The notes under the pieces are model-generated. The model saw nothing but the letters and a program-made list of their open reading frames with translations, searched no databases and was not told the DNA's origin. From Lachnospiraceae bacterium (lineage in GTDB: Bacteria > Bacillota > Clostridia > Lachnospirales > Lachnospiraceae), in contig JAFSHK010000025.1 of the NCBI GenBank assembly GCA_017440375.1, positions 1 to 48,234 on the forward strand: a DNA stretch of 48,234 nt, given 5' to 3'. The position numbers and the translations under genes are program-made. This document shows, one piece after another, positions 26,545 through 34,940 of the stretch. Numbering within the stretch: the stretch's first letter is position 1; each line of letters opens with the position of its first letter.

Positions 26545-27585
26545 ATGCTCTATATGTTTTATAAAAAAATACGGATACGACATTTCAGTTTTCTCTGTTC
26601 GGTGCTGCTTCTGACGCTGTTTCTGACAAGCTGTTCCCATGTTTATTCACCCATTTCCAAAACCGGACTTTATTTTGATACCGTAATTACTATTACAATT
26701 TATGACAAAGAAAAAGAAGCTTGTCTGGATGAATGTATGCGCTTGGCGCAAAAATATGAGAATATATTCAGTCCTACGCTGAAAGGATCCGATATCTGGA
26801 ATATCAATCACAGTAACGGACAGCCGGTTCCCGTATCCGACGAAACCATTTATTTAATAGAAACTGCACTATCCTATTGTGAACTGACAGATGGTGCTAT
26901 TGACCTGACAATCAATACTGTTAGTGAGTTATGGGATTTTCATGGAACCAAAACAACTTCCTCTACAAATTCCCCAAAAGACTCCATAAGCCGTGTTCCT
27001 GAAAAAGCTTCTATTGCAGAAGCACTAAGCCATGTTGATTATCATAACCTGATAATCGAAGGAAACACAGTTACACTAACTGACCCAAATGCCTCTATTA
27101 GTCTCGGTTTTATTGCAAAAGGCTACATTGCAGATAAAATGAAAGAATACCTCGTTTCACAAAAGGTAGAAAGTGCCATTATAAATCTGGGTGGCAACCT
27201 GTTAGCGGTAGGTTCCAAACCAGACAATAGCCCTTTTCAATTTGGTATCCAGAAACCTTTCGATGAACAAGGTGCTCTGATTACCAAAGTATCTGTCTCA
27301 GATATATCCGCTGTTTCCTCTGGTGTATACGAACGGTATTTTTATGAAAATGATGTTCTTTACCATCATATTCTAAATCCGAAAACAGGCTATCCGGTAC
27401 AAAGTGAGTTGCTAGGTGTCACTATTCTTTCTGATTCTTCAACGACTGGGGATGCTTTGTCGACTACCTGTCTCGTACTTGGACTTGAAGACGGTATGCT
27501 ACTAATTGAATCACTAGATGGTATAGAAGCAATATTTATTACGGATGATTATTCCTTACATTACACAACAGGCATAGAACCATAA
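26545..27585 (+). CDS. apbE: FAD:protein FMN transferase ApbE, lipoprotein
   Basis: ApbE attaches FMN from FAD through a phosphoester to Thr in flavoproteins such as RnfG and RnfD, on the outer face of the membrane. It has 346 residues. The N-terminus is a lipoprotein signal with lipobox LTSC at about 28-31. Family segments are GLYFDTVITITIYD, ISLGFIAKGYIADKM, INLGGNLLAVGSKP, and HHILNPKTGYPV with metal-site residues. AAGGAAA lies upstream of the ATG. The gene ends in a hairpin and is convergent with rnfB, the last gene of the rnf operon, whose RnfG and RnfD products are its expected substrates. Confidence 0.93.
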   Translation: MLYMFYKKIRIRHFSFLCSVLLLTLFLTSCSHVYSPISKTGLYFDTVITITIYDKEKEACLDECMRLAQKYENIFSPTLKGSDIWNINHSNGQPVPVSDETIYLIETALSYCELTDGAIDLTINTVSELWDFHGTKTTSSTNSPKDSISRVPEKASIAEALSHVDYHNLIIEGNTVTLTDPNASISLGFIAKGYIADKMKEYLVSQKVESAIINLGGNLLAVGSKPDNSPFQFGIQKPFDEQGALITKVSVSDISAVSSGVYERYFYENDVLYHHILNPKTGYPVQSELLGVTILSDSSTTGDALSTTCLVLGLEDGMLLIESLDGIEAIFITDDYSLHYTTGIEP

Positions 27586-27597
27586 CGATTCTATGCC
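27571..27597. terminator. Hairpin spanning the apbE stop codon
   Basis: GGCATAGAA (27571-27579) pairs perfectly with TTCTATGCC (27589-27597) around a loop that contains the apbE stop. It sits between the convergent apbE and rnf transcripts. No U-tract follows on either strand, so termination by this hairpin is uncertain. Confidence 0.45.
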
Positions 27598-27637
27598 GTT
27601 CTCCAAAATTTTACATCATATTTTTTCTTATAAACAA

Positions 27638-28429
27638 TTATACAATAGCTTTTTTCGGACATTTCTCTTTACAAACACCACAACCGATACATTTTTCCTG
27701 ATCAATGGTTGCATTGAAGTTTTCAATTGTAATAGCATCTGCCGGACAATTCTTCTTACATAACTGGCAGCCAATACAACCAACTTCACAAGCTTTCATC
27801 GTATCCGGTCCTTTATCTTGAGAACTACATGCTACTACATGCTTTGCATCATAAGGAATCAGTGAAATCAAGTTCTTTGGACAAACAGCAATACATTTAC
27901 CACAGGCTTTACATTGCTCTTTATCAACAACTGCTACTCCATTGACAACATGAATTGCATCAAACGGGCAAACCTTCACGCAACTACCGAATCCAAGACA
28001 ACCGTAATTACAGGCTTTGGGACCACCGTTTGGCACGAAAGAAAGCATTCTACAATCCTCAATGCCGGTATAATCGTAATCCAGCTTTGTCTTGTCACAA
28101 TCTCCCTGACATTGTACAAATGCCACCTGTTTTACACTTTCTCCTGCCTCAACACCCATAATATCCGCAATCAGTTTACCAACTTTCTCACCACCAACCG
28201 GACAAGCATTGACCGGAGCCTCGCCTTTGGCAATCGCTGCCGCCAGATTAGAACATCCGGCATAACCGCAACCACCACAGTTATTGCTCGGCAGTACCTC
28301 AAGTATTGCTTCTTCTTTTTCATCTACTTCTACTTTAAACTTAATTGCTGCAACACCAAGAAACAGACCTACAAAAAGTCCGACTGCACCTACAATCAAT
28401 GTTGCAATCAAAATTCCTGTCATATTCAT
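27638..28429 (-). CDS. rnfB: RnfB, electron-input iron-sulfur subunit of the Rnf complex
   Basis: The subunit of ferredoxin:NAD+ oxidoreductase thought to accept electrons from reduced ferredoxin. About 263 residues from the ATG at 28427-28429; the AGGAG is rather far from it (12 bases), so the start could be the ATG two codons later. An N-terminal membrane anchor (about 5-30) is followed by a 4Fe-4S motif CGGCGYAGC (Cys51, 54, 59 and Cys76). The C-terminal half has ferredoxin-type clusters at CLGFGSCVKVCP, CKACGKCIAVCP, CIGCQLCKKNCP and CIGCGVCKEKCP. It is the last gene of rnfCDGEAB. Confidence 0.95.
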   Translation of the reverse strand: MNMTGILIATLIVGAVGLFVGLFLGVAAIKFKVEVDEKEEAILEVLPSNNCGGCGYAGCSNLAAAIAKGEAPVNACPVGGEKVGKLIADIMGVEAGESVKQVAFVQCQGDCDKTKLDYDYTGIEDCRMLSFVPNGGPKACNYGCLGFGSCVKVCPFDAIHVVNGVAVVDKEQCKACGKCIAVCPKNLISLIPYDAKHVVACSSQDKGPDTMKACEVGCIGCQLCKKNCPADAITIENFNATIDQEKCIGCGVCKEKCPKKAIV

Positions 28430-28448
28430 ACTGGATAACCGCTCCTTT

Positions 28449-29027
28449 CTATAACAATCCTGAGAAGCCACAGAAGGCAATCGCCATAAGTCCTGCTGTA
28501 ATCAGAACAATCGGCATACCCTTGAAGGATTCCGGTACATCATTATATTCCATTTTCTCGCGGATACCTGCCAGAATAATAATGGAAATGGTAAAACCAA
28601 CCGCTGTTGCAAAACCATTTACAACGCCTGCCAGAATTCCATAATTTTTCTGCACATTTGTCAATGCCACTCCAAGCACAGCACAGTTCGTTGTAATAAG
28701 TGGTAAGTATACACCTAACGACTCATAGAGTGACGGAATAAACTTCTTCAAAAACATCTCTACAAACTGTACCAATGCCGCAATAACGAGAATGAATACT
28801 ATCGTCTGCAAATAAGTAATATCAAGCGGAATAAGTACATATTTGTAAATAACTCCCGCTACCGCTGATGCTAGTGTAATAACGAAAATAACCGCTACGC
28901 CCATACCACTTGCCGTATTGGTTTTCTTGGAAACTCCGAGGAACGGGCAAAGACCGAGGAACTGGCTAAGTACAACGTTACTTACAAGAGAGGAACTAAT
29001 AAGAATAATCAATAATTCTTTAATCAT
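28449..29027 (-). CDS. rnfA: RnfA, membrane subunit of the Rnf complex
   Basis: A 192-residue integral membrane subunit with six hydrophobic segments, paralogous to RnfE. It forms with RnfE the inverted-topology pair that holds a membrane-embedded iron-sulfur cluster; the conserved Cys regions are NVVLSQFLGLCPFLGVS and LITTNCAVLGVAL. It overlaps the end of rnfE by eight bases, with GGAGG nine bases before the ATG inside rnfE. Length is normal for the family. Confidence 0.96.
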   Translation of the reverse strand: MIKELLIILISSSLVSNVVLSQFLGLCPFLGVSKKTNTASGMGVAVIFVITLASAVAGVIYKYVLIPLDITYLQTIVFILVIAALVQFVEMFLKKFIPSLYESLGVYLPLITTNCAVLGVALTNVQKNYGILAGVVNGFATAVGFTISIIILAGIREKMEYNDVPESFKGMPIVLITAGLMAIAFCGFSGLL

Positions 29028-29835
29028 TTGTCTTTTCCTCCTCTCCTTTTATCTCTTCAATTTCTATGTCTGGTAATTTTTTTTCTGCTGTTTTCATTTC
29101 TTTTACAGCCTCTTTTGAATTCTCTTTTTTACTGTCTTTGGCATTTTCATCATAAAAACGATTCTTACAGCCGGTATCAGAACAATTCATACAATCACTG
29201 CCGCAACCGGACTGAATCTTGGACATATCTTTGCCCTTTTTCTCTCCTGCAATCTTGATTTTGTTCTGAATCGCAGTCAATGCTGCCAATACAAAAAATG
29301 CACCCGGTGCCATAATGAAAATACTACAAGGTATGTAACCTTCCGGCATAACATGAATACCAAATAAGGTTCCTGCACCAATTAATTCTCTGACTGCACC
29401 AATACATGTTAAAGCAAAAGAAAAACCAAGTCCCATACCGATACCATCAAACAAAGACGGAATCACCGGATTTTTGGACGCATATGCTTCTGCACGACCA
29501 AGAATAATACAGTTAACAACGATAAGCGGAATATAAATTCCAAGTGCATCATACAACGTCGGAATAAAGCCTTCCAACAGCAGTTCCACAATCGTTACAA
29601 ACGATGCAATAATAACAATAAATGCCGGAATTCTTACTTTTCCCGGAATAATATTTCTAAGCAAAGAAATAAATGCATTACTCAGTGCCAAAACCACCAT
29701 CGTTGTAAGTCCCATACCAAGACCATTGATAGCAGAAGTAGTAACTGCCAATGTCGGACACATACCAAGCATTAGAACAAAGGTCGGATTTTCTTTGATA
29801 AGTCCGTTTACAAGACGTTCTTTCACATTATTCAT
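29020..29835 (-). CDS. rnfE: RnfE, membrane subunit with cysteine-rich C-terminal tail
   Basis: The RnfA-like membrane subunit; the core (about 1-200) has six membrane segments and the Cys regions MLGMCPTLAVTT and LIVVNCIILGRAE. The protein has 271 residues, about 70 more than typical RnfE. The extra tail is hydrophilic and begins with a cysteine knot C-x3-C-x2-C-x4-C (CGSDCMNCSDTGC), then a Lys/Glu-rich stretch. The tail could bind a metal or an iron-sulfur cluster; this is inference. GGGAGG precedes the ATG. It overlaps rnfG by eight bases and rnfA by eight. Confidence 0.95.
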   Translation of the reverse strand: MNNVKERLVNGLIKENPTFVLMLGMCPTLAVTTSAINGLGMGLTTMVVLALSNAFISLLRNIIPGKVRIPAFIVIIASFVTIVELLLEGFIPTLYDALGIYIPLIVVNCIILGRAEAYASKNPVIPSLFDGIGMGLGFSFALTCIGAVRELIGAGTLFGIHVMPEGYIPCSIFIMAPGAFFVLAALTAIQNKIKIAGEKKGKDMSKIQSGCGSDCMNCSDTGCKNRFYDENAKDSKKENSKEAVKEMKTAEKKLPDIEIEEIKGEEEKTND

Positions 29836-30520
29836 TTGTACTACCTCCCTTCAATTCTGTCTGGAAATAGTATAAGCCTGCATTTACACCATTAACTACC
29901 GCATTGGTTGTAATCGTAGCTCCGGAAATAGCATCCACCTGTGAATCCGATGTCGCACCGGATTTTGTATATTCAAATTTCTCTACTACTTTGTCTGTAA
30001 ACTGCGGTTTCAATACCTCTTCTGCACGCATACCAAGACCTGCTGTTTCAGCAATCTCCAGAATGGAAATACCATTTACCGTTCCATCCTCTTTGATACC
30101 GATGGAAAAACGAATATTCCCGGAATAACCTTCCTTCGTGGTCACGGTGATAACATAACCTAATGTCTCACCCGCATCATTCTGCGCAGCCATAACTTCA
30201 TCAATCGTTTCTTCTGCATAGCCTGCCTCAGCCCATATCTGTGCATCTAATTCTACAACCTCTATCGCACTAAAAGATGCTGCCTCTGCAAAAACCTCCT
30301 GACAAGCCTCCTGTTTTGCCTTTTCCTGCTGTGCTGCAATCGGTTCTTTTGTAATCTGATATACTAAACCGAGCAACAAACCCGAAATCAAGGTGATTAC
30401 AAGCAGTATTACAGTATCTTTCATCATTCCGGCAATGTCAGAATTCTTATTTCCTGTTGTTTCTGCTACTTTCACTTTTTCAACTTTTTCAATTTCCTCT
30501 TGTTTTAAATCCTGACTCAT
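29828..30520 (-). CDS. rnfG: RnfG, FMN-carrying subunit of the Rnf complex
   Basis: A 230-residue subunit with a charged cytoplasmic N-terminus, one membrane segment (about 34-55) and an extracytoplasmic FMN-binding domain. The flavinylation motif is DAISGATITT with acceptor Thr202; a similar SGATS stretch lies 13 residues earlier. ApbE, encoded convergently nearby, belongs to the enzyme family that attaches this FMN. It overlaps rnfD by four bases (ATGA) and rnfE by eight. The 40-residue N-terminal extension is longer than I expect for RnfG. Confidence 0.95.
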   Translation of the reverse strand: MSQDLKQEEIEKVEKVKVAETTGNKNSDIAGMMKDTVILLVITLISGLLLGLVYQITKEPIAAQQEKAKQEACQEVFAEAASFSAIEVVELDAQIWAEAGYAEETIDEVMAAQNDAGETLGYVITVTTKEGYSGNIRFSIGIKEDGTVNGISILEIAETAGLGMRAEEVLKPQFTDKVVEKFEYTKSGATSDSQVDAISGATITTNAVVNGVNAGLYYFQTELKGGSTNE

Positions 30521-31449
30521 GCTTTTGCTCCTCCTTTCCCAAATGCTTTTGGAAGAGTTGCCTTCTCAATTAACGGCACCAAAAGGTTGCCAATGATAAT
30601 GGCATAGGATACGCCCTCTGCGGAAGCTCCAAAAATACGGAAAATACCGGTTAAGATGCCTAACAAAATACCATATACATACTGTCCCTTAATGGTAATT
30701 GGTCTTGTCACATAATCCGTTGCCATAAAGAACGTACCAAGCATCAGACCGCCACCCGCAAGATGTGCAGAAATATAAGCGAAATCTAATCCATGACCGC
30801 CAAAAATACTGATAAATACTGCAAAACTTACTATGTAGCTTCCCGGAATCCGAAGATCTATGATACCTGTCAGAATTAAGAAACAAGCACCAATAACAAT
30901 GGCAATCATAGAGGTTTCACCAATCGTTCCCGCCGTTTTACCGACAACCATACTGAAAATGTCAACACTCTCTCCTGCTTTCAATGCCGCAAGCGGTGTT
31001 GCTCCTGTATACGCATCACAATCAAAATTCGTCATAATTGATGTAAAGGAAATAAGGAGAAAACATCTTGCCCCCAGTGCCGGGTTCATAAAATTCTGTC
31101 CTAATCCACCGAATACCATTTTTACTACTAAAATAGCAAACACACCACCAATAACCCCAATCCACCACGGTGCTTTTGGCGGTAAGTTAAGTGCCAGTAA
31201 AAGACCTGTTACAACTGCTGAATAGTCACCTATTGTAACTTTCTTTTTCAGAAGTTTTTCAAAAATATATTCTGTTAATACGGTTGTTAGAACTGTCACC
31301 AGAATTAAAACCAGTGCATCCAGTCCAAAATTATAAATACCAAATCCCGCAGTCGGAAGTAATGCAATCACAACTGCCAGCATAATACTGCTTGTAGATG
31401 CTTTCGATCTAATATGGGGATTGGATGATACTTTCATCAAATCACTCAT
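30517..31449 (-). CDS. rnfD: RnfD, membrane FMN subunit of the Rnf complex
   Basis: A 310-residue polytopic subunit related to NqrB. It carries a covalent FMN at Thr151 in the motif YTGATPL, plus a second flavin-site region with DYVTRPITIKGQYVYG. About nine membrane segments are visible. GGAGG lies eight bases before the ATG. It follows rnfC by 12 bases and overlaps rnfG by four. It forms part of the ion-translocating path with RnfA, E and G. Confidence 0.95.
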   Translation of the reverse strand: MSDLMKVSSNPHIRSKASTSSIMLAVVIALLPTAGFGIYNFGLDALVLILVTVLTTVLTEYIFEKLLKKKVTIGDYSAVVTGLLLALNLPPKAPWWIGVIGGVFAILVVKMVFGGLGQNFMNPALGARCFLLISFTSIMTNFDCDAYTGATPLAALKAGESVDIFSMVVGKTAGTIGETSMIAIVIGACFLILTGIIDLRIPGSYIVSFAVFISIFGGHGLDFAYISAHLAGGGLMLGTFFMATDYVTRPITIKGQYVYGILLGILTGIFRIFGASAEGVSYAIIIGNLLVPLIEKATLPKAFGKGGAKA

Positions 31450-31461
31450 CCTGCTTACCTC

Positions 31462-32778
31462 CTACTTTTTCCTCTTTGCAAGTTGCATTTTACGCATAGA
31501 TTTAATGGTCTGTGTCAACGGTCTCTTTGCAGGACATACATAACTGCAACAGCCACATTCACAACATTCCATACCATCATGTGCAAGGAATGCTTCTTCG
31601 TTGTAATTCTCTGCATAGTCTGCCAACAGACGCGGTACAACACGCCCCGGACACACATCTACACAACGTCCGCAATTGATGCAGGCACTTGGTTCCATTT
31701 TGGAAACATCGTCTTCTGTCAGACAAAGAAGTGCTGAAGCTGTCTTAGTCGTTGGCACATCCAAATCAAAAATACCAAATCCCATCATCGGACCACCGGA
31801 AATAATCTTCACCGGGTCTTTCTTAAAACCACCCGCTTCTTCAATCAATTCATGATAATTGGTGCCAATTCTGACAATAAAATTTCTAGGATCTGCCACC
31901 GCATCACCGGTCACGGTAACAATACGGTTCATCAATGGTTTTCCTTCGATTACAGCGTGATAAATTGCCACAATTGTATCTACGTTGTTTACAACGCAAC
32001 CCGCATCTGCCGGTAACATGGAAGAATTGATTTTACGTCCCGTTGTTGCATAAATAAGCTGTCTTTCCGCTCCCTGCGGATACTTTGTTTTCAATGCCTT
32101 CACACTGATTCTCGGCTCATCTTTCGTAAGCTTTTTCAAGATTTCAACACAATCTGGTTTGTTATCTTCTACTGCCAGAATACCTCTCGCATTATCAAAC
32201 AATTTCAAAGAAACCTTCAAACCTTCCACTAACTTCTCCGTCTCCTCAATCATTCTACGATAATCGGATGTCAAATATGGTTCACATTCTGCACAGTTTG
32301 CAATAACATAATCTATCTTCTCCGGTTCCTTGGGAGAAAGTTTGATAAAGGTCGGAAAACCGGCGCCACCCATACCTACAACACCTGCATCTTTGACCCT
32401 TTCAATAATTTCTTCTTTTGTCATTTCATCAAGCGGTTTTACCGCAGGATATTCTACTTCCTCATACAACCCGTCATTCTCAATAATAATACTCATAACG
32501 TTATCACCGGTTACAACACGTCTTGGTTCAATTGCCTTAACCGTTCCGGAAACCGTTGCATAAATAGGTGCGGATACAAAACCTCCCGCCTCTGCAATCA
32601 TCTGTCCTGTTAAAACATGATCTCCTTTTGCTACAATCGGCTTTGCCGGTGCACCAATATGCTGTGATAACGGATAAACCAAATCACCTTTTGGCAATAC
32701 CGCTTTGATGGGTTTGTCTTTGGAAAGTTCTTTCCCATCATATGGATGAATTCCGCCCACAAATGTTAATTTTGCCAT
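31462..32778 (-). CDS. rnfC: RnfC, NADH-binding subunit of the Rnf complex
   Basis: The peripheral 438-residue subunit that binds NADH and FMN and reduces NAD+ with electrons from the rest of the complex. The nucleotide and flavin region includes GVVGMGGAGFPTFIKL and the sequence ANCAECEPYLTSDYR. Two 4Fe-4S motifs follow near the C-terminus: CINCGRCVDVCPGR and CCECGCCSYVCPAK. GAGGGG lies just before the ATG. It is the first gene of the operon; upstream lies a Fur-like box. Confidence 0.96.
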   Translation of the reverse strand: MAKLTFVGGIHPYDGKELSKDKPIKAVLPKGDLVYPLSQHIGAPAKPIVAKGDHVLTGQMIAEAGGFVSAPIYATVSGTVKAIEPRRVVTGDNVMSIIIENDGLYEEVEYPAVKPLDEMTKEEIIERVKDAGVVGMGGAGFPTFIKLSPKEPEKIDYVIANCAECEPYLTSDYRRMIEETEKLVEGLKVSLKLFDNARGILAVEDNKPDCVEILKKLTKDEPRISVKALKTKYPQGAERQLIYATTGRKINSSMLPADAGCVVNNVDTIVAIYHAVIEGKPLMNRIVTVTGDAVADPRNFIVRIGTNYHELIEEAGGFKKDPVKIISGGPMMGFGIFDLDVPTTKTASALLCLTEDDVSKMEPSACINCGRCVDVCPGRVVPRLLADYAENYNEEAFLAHDGMECCECGCCSYVCPAKRPLTQTIKSMRKMQLAKRKK

Positions 32779-32820
32779 TAGCTGCCCCTCTTTCTTTTTA
32801 TAAAATCAAATGAGCTGTAA

Positions 32821-32835
32821 AAATGATTCTCATTT
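32821..32835 (-). promoter_or_regulatory. Fur-like operator upstream of rnfC
   Basis: AAATGATTCTCATTT is a palindrome of two 6-base arms around three bases. On the minus strand the surrounding 19 bases match the classical Fur box consensus at 14 of 19 positions by my count. It lies 43 bases upstream of rnfC and would suit iron-dependent control of this iron-sulfur-rich complex. No strong promoter hexamers are seen around it. Confidence 0.5.
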
Positions 32836-32861
32836 GCAAAAACCCATATAATAAATATACT

Positions 32862-32902
32862 ATTTTTCGACGTGATTTTAAACCTCTTTTTTGTCGAAAA
32901 AT
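32862..32902 (-). repeat. Inverted repeat ATTTTTCGAC/GTCGAAAAAT
   Basis: Perfect 10-base arms at 32862-32871 and 32893-32902 with a 21-base loop, just downstream of the DUF5131 gene. The same TTTTTCGACG occurs again at 33676-33685 on its other side. The feature may be a weak terminator or an insertion-border repeat. Confidence 0.4.
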
Positions 32903-32909
32903 GAAAAAG

Positions 32910-33626
32910 TTATATGCTTGTAAAATTAATGTTTGCCTTCCTTGCCTGACTGCATAAATCACGAACATTCAACGTATAATTTACACCATCCTTAACAAAA
33001 TGTGTTCCACATTGTCTGAATTCAAAACAAACATTATTCTTCACACACTGTTCCCTTATCTCCAATACCCAGTCATAATGAAGCGGACGGGCATTTTTAT
33101 CTGACTCGCCGCCGACTACAACCAAATCAATATTGTTCAGATATGCTGAAATATCTATTTTTTCTATTAAGGGCTGACATACAATATTTTTATGTTTTAT
33201 GGGAAGCTTCTCAAAGATTTTCAGCCGAAAATCTGCTCTATCCTGATTCTCAACGGTACAACTTACTACCACATTATCATACCCCTCTCCCCAATCAGCC
33301 GGAATGCATTCCATGAACCGCTCTATTCTCTTTGTCAGGAATAAAAAAGTCAAATCAGAACGTTCTTTTATCATTTCCCAGCATTCCTTACGCCACTCGT
33401 CTGCTTCTTCAATTAAGAAATCCGACGAAAAACACAAATATACTAATTGTCCGGCTTTCATTTTATATTCACCTTTTTTATTTTTTGCAATTGGCGCATA
33501 AAATTTATCTGTTTTAACTATTTTATTTGTATCAATCCCTCTTTTATAATCCCCTTTATGCGTATAGCAAAATTTGCAACCTCCACTGTATTTATGACAT
33601 CCTCTCCACGGGTCCCATCTCGCCAT
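32910..33626 (-). CDS. DUF5131 (phage Gp37/Gp68-type) protein, radical-SAM-like cysteines
   Basis: A 238-residue member of the Gp37/Gp68 family, often found in phages and mobile elements and of unproven function. The family N-terminal signature WDPWRGCHKYSGGCKFCYTH gives Cys10, Cys17 and Cys20 (C-x6-C-x2-C), a spacing that resembles a radical-SAM cluster but is not the canonical CX3CX2C. Other conserved stretches are FLFLTKRIERF, NVVVSCTVENQDRADFR and VVVGGESDKNARPL. Start chosen at the ATG 33624-33626 with AGGTGA upstream. It lies alone between the rnf promoter and a divergent exonuclease gene, with no other phage genes nearby. Confidence 0.85.
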   Translation of the reverse strand: MARWDPWRGCHKYSGGCKFCYTHKGDYKRGIDTNKIVKTDKFYAPIAKNKKGEYKMKAGQLVYLCFSSDFLIEEADEWRKECWEMIKERSDLTFLFLTKRIERFMECIPADWGEGYDNVVVSCTVENQDRADFRLKIFEKLPIKHKNIVCQPLIEKIDISAYLNNIDLVVVGGESDKNARPLHYDWVLEIREQCVKNNVCFEFRQCGTHFVKDGVNYTLNVRDLCSQARKANINFTSI

Positions 33627-33748
33627 CTCATCACCTCTCACAATTCAATTATATATGTATTCTCACATCATATCTTTTTTCGACGGAAAATACTACTGTT
33701 TCTTCAAAAAATATGTTATTATGTTCGTGTAAAAAAGAAAAAGAATGG

Positions 33749-34864
33749 ATGTTGATGTATATGCGTACAGAAAAAATAAAATTAGAAAATTTCAAAATAA
33801 ACTATCCTTTGGAAAAAATTGCTCCACTGGATAAATTTCTTTTTGTGGATATTGAGACTACAGGATTCACTGCCAAAAGTTCTTATCTTTATCTGATTGG
33901 CGCTGCATACTATACATCTGGTTGCTGGTTTGTAAAACAATGGTTTGCAGAAATCTATACGGAAGAAAAAGATGTTTTGGAGGCCTTCTTTACTTTTGCT
34001 GCTTCCTACGCACATCTAATTCATTTTAACGGCAACAATTTTGATTTGCCCTATTTATTACAAAAATGTGCGCAGTACAATCTTCCCTATAATTTTGATG
34101 CTTTCGAGGGAATTGATTTATACAAGAGAATATCACCTTACAAATTCTTCTTAAATGTTCCGAATTGCAAACAGAAAACATTAGAAACCTTTATGGGTAT
34201 CCATCGCGAGGACACCTATAACGGTGGTGAACTTATCAGTATTTATCATCTCTATGTAAAGCAGCCTGACGAGCTTAATTATCGTCTGCTCTTACTGCAC
34301 AACAGTGATGATATGAAGGGTATGTTAGAATTAACAGCACTTCTTGCTTACTACGACTTATTTAATGAGCCGATTCGGGCAAAAAAAGTACAGGCAAATT
34401 CTTATCAGGATTATCATGGCAATGACCGTCATGAGCTTTTAATGAAAATAGAATTACCGTCTTCACTCCTAAAACCACTTTCCACCTTTTCCAATGGCTG
34501 CTATTTCACTGCCGAGGGAAAAGAAGGCATTTTGAAAGTTCCGCTCTATGATGAGGAAATGAAGTATTTCTATTCCAATTATAAAGATTATTACTATCTT
34601 CCTATGGAGGATGTTGCTATTCATAAGTCCGTAGCCACTTTTGTTGACAAAGCACATCGTACGCAAGCTTGTGCTTCTAACTGCTATACCAGAAAGTATT
34701 CTTCTTATCTTCCGCAATGGGACGTTCTGGTTGAGCCGTTTTTCAAACGCGACTATAAGAGTAAAGAGCTTTTCTTTGAATTAACCGACGAACGCAAACA
34801 GGATCGGGAGCTTTTTGGCAAATATGCAAGTTATGTCCTGAATAAAATGGCAAATACCTATTAA
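33749..34864 (+). CDS. YprB-like ribonuclease H-fold exonuclease
   Basis: A predicted 3'-5' exonuclease of the DEDD superfamily, close to B. subtilis YprB (RNase_H_2), about 371 residues. Catalytic acidic residues are visible: Asp34 and Glu36 in FVDIETTGF, Asp99 in HFNGNNFDLPYL and Asp187/188 in LLLHNSDDMKGM. The C-terminal 150 residues have no domain I recognise. The start is uncertain: ATGs at 33749, 33755 and 33761 are all possible, with only an A/G-rich stretch upstream. It is divergent from DUF5131 and ends at a terminator shared with cheR. Confidence 0.85.
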   Translation: MLMYMRTEKIKLENFKINYPLEKIAPLDKFLFVDIETTGFTAKSSYLYLIGAAYYTSGCWFVKQWFAEIYTEEKDVLEAFFTFAASYAHLIHFNGNNFDLPYLLQKCAQYNLPYNFDAFEGIDLYKRISPYKFFLNVPNCKQKTLETFMGIHREDTYNGGELISIYHLYVKQPDELNYRLLLLHNSDDMKGMLELTALLAYYDLFNEPIRAKKVQANSYQDYHGNDRHELLMKIELPSSLLKPLSTFSNGCYFTAEGKEGILKVPLYDEEMKYFYSNYKDYYYLPMEDVAIHKSVATFVDKAHRTQACASNCYTRKYSSYLPQWDVLVEPFFKRDYKSKELFFELTDERKQDRELFGKYASYVLNKMANTY

Positions 34865-34902
34865 AAAAGTTTCTCACTACTTACGAGCATTTTCCAATCA
34901 TT

Positions 34903-34932
34903 AAAAAAGACAACCAAACGGTTGTCTTTTTT
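34903..34932. terminator. Bidirectional terminator between exonuclease gene and cheR
   Basis: AAAAAAGACAACC and GGTTGTCTTTTTT form a perfect stem with loop AAAC, flanked by A and T tracts. It ends the plus-strand exonuclease transcript and the minus-strand rpsA-cheR transcript. Confidence 0.92.
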
Positions 34933-34940
34933 CATTTCTG

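Noticed and set aside
33527..33748. Long N-terminal extension of the YprB-like gene
   Set aside because: It would run antisense into the DUF5131 gene and has no homologous look; family-like sequence starts after 33749.
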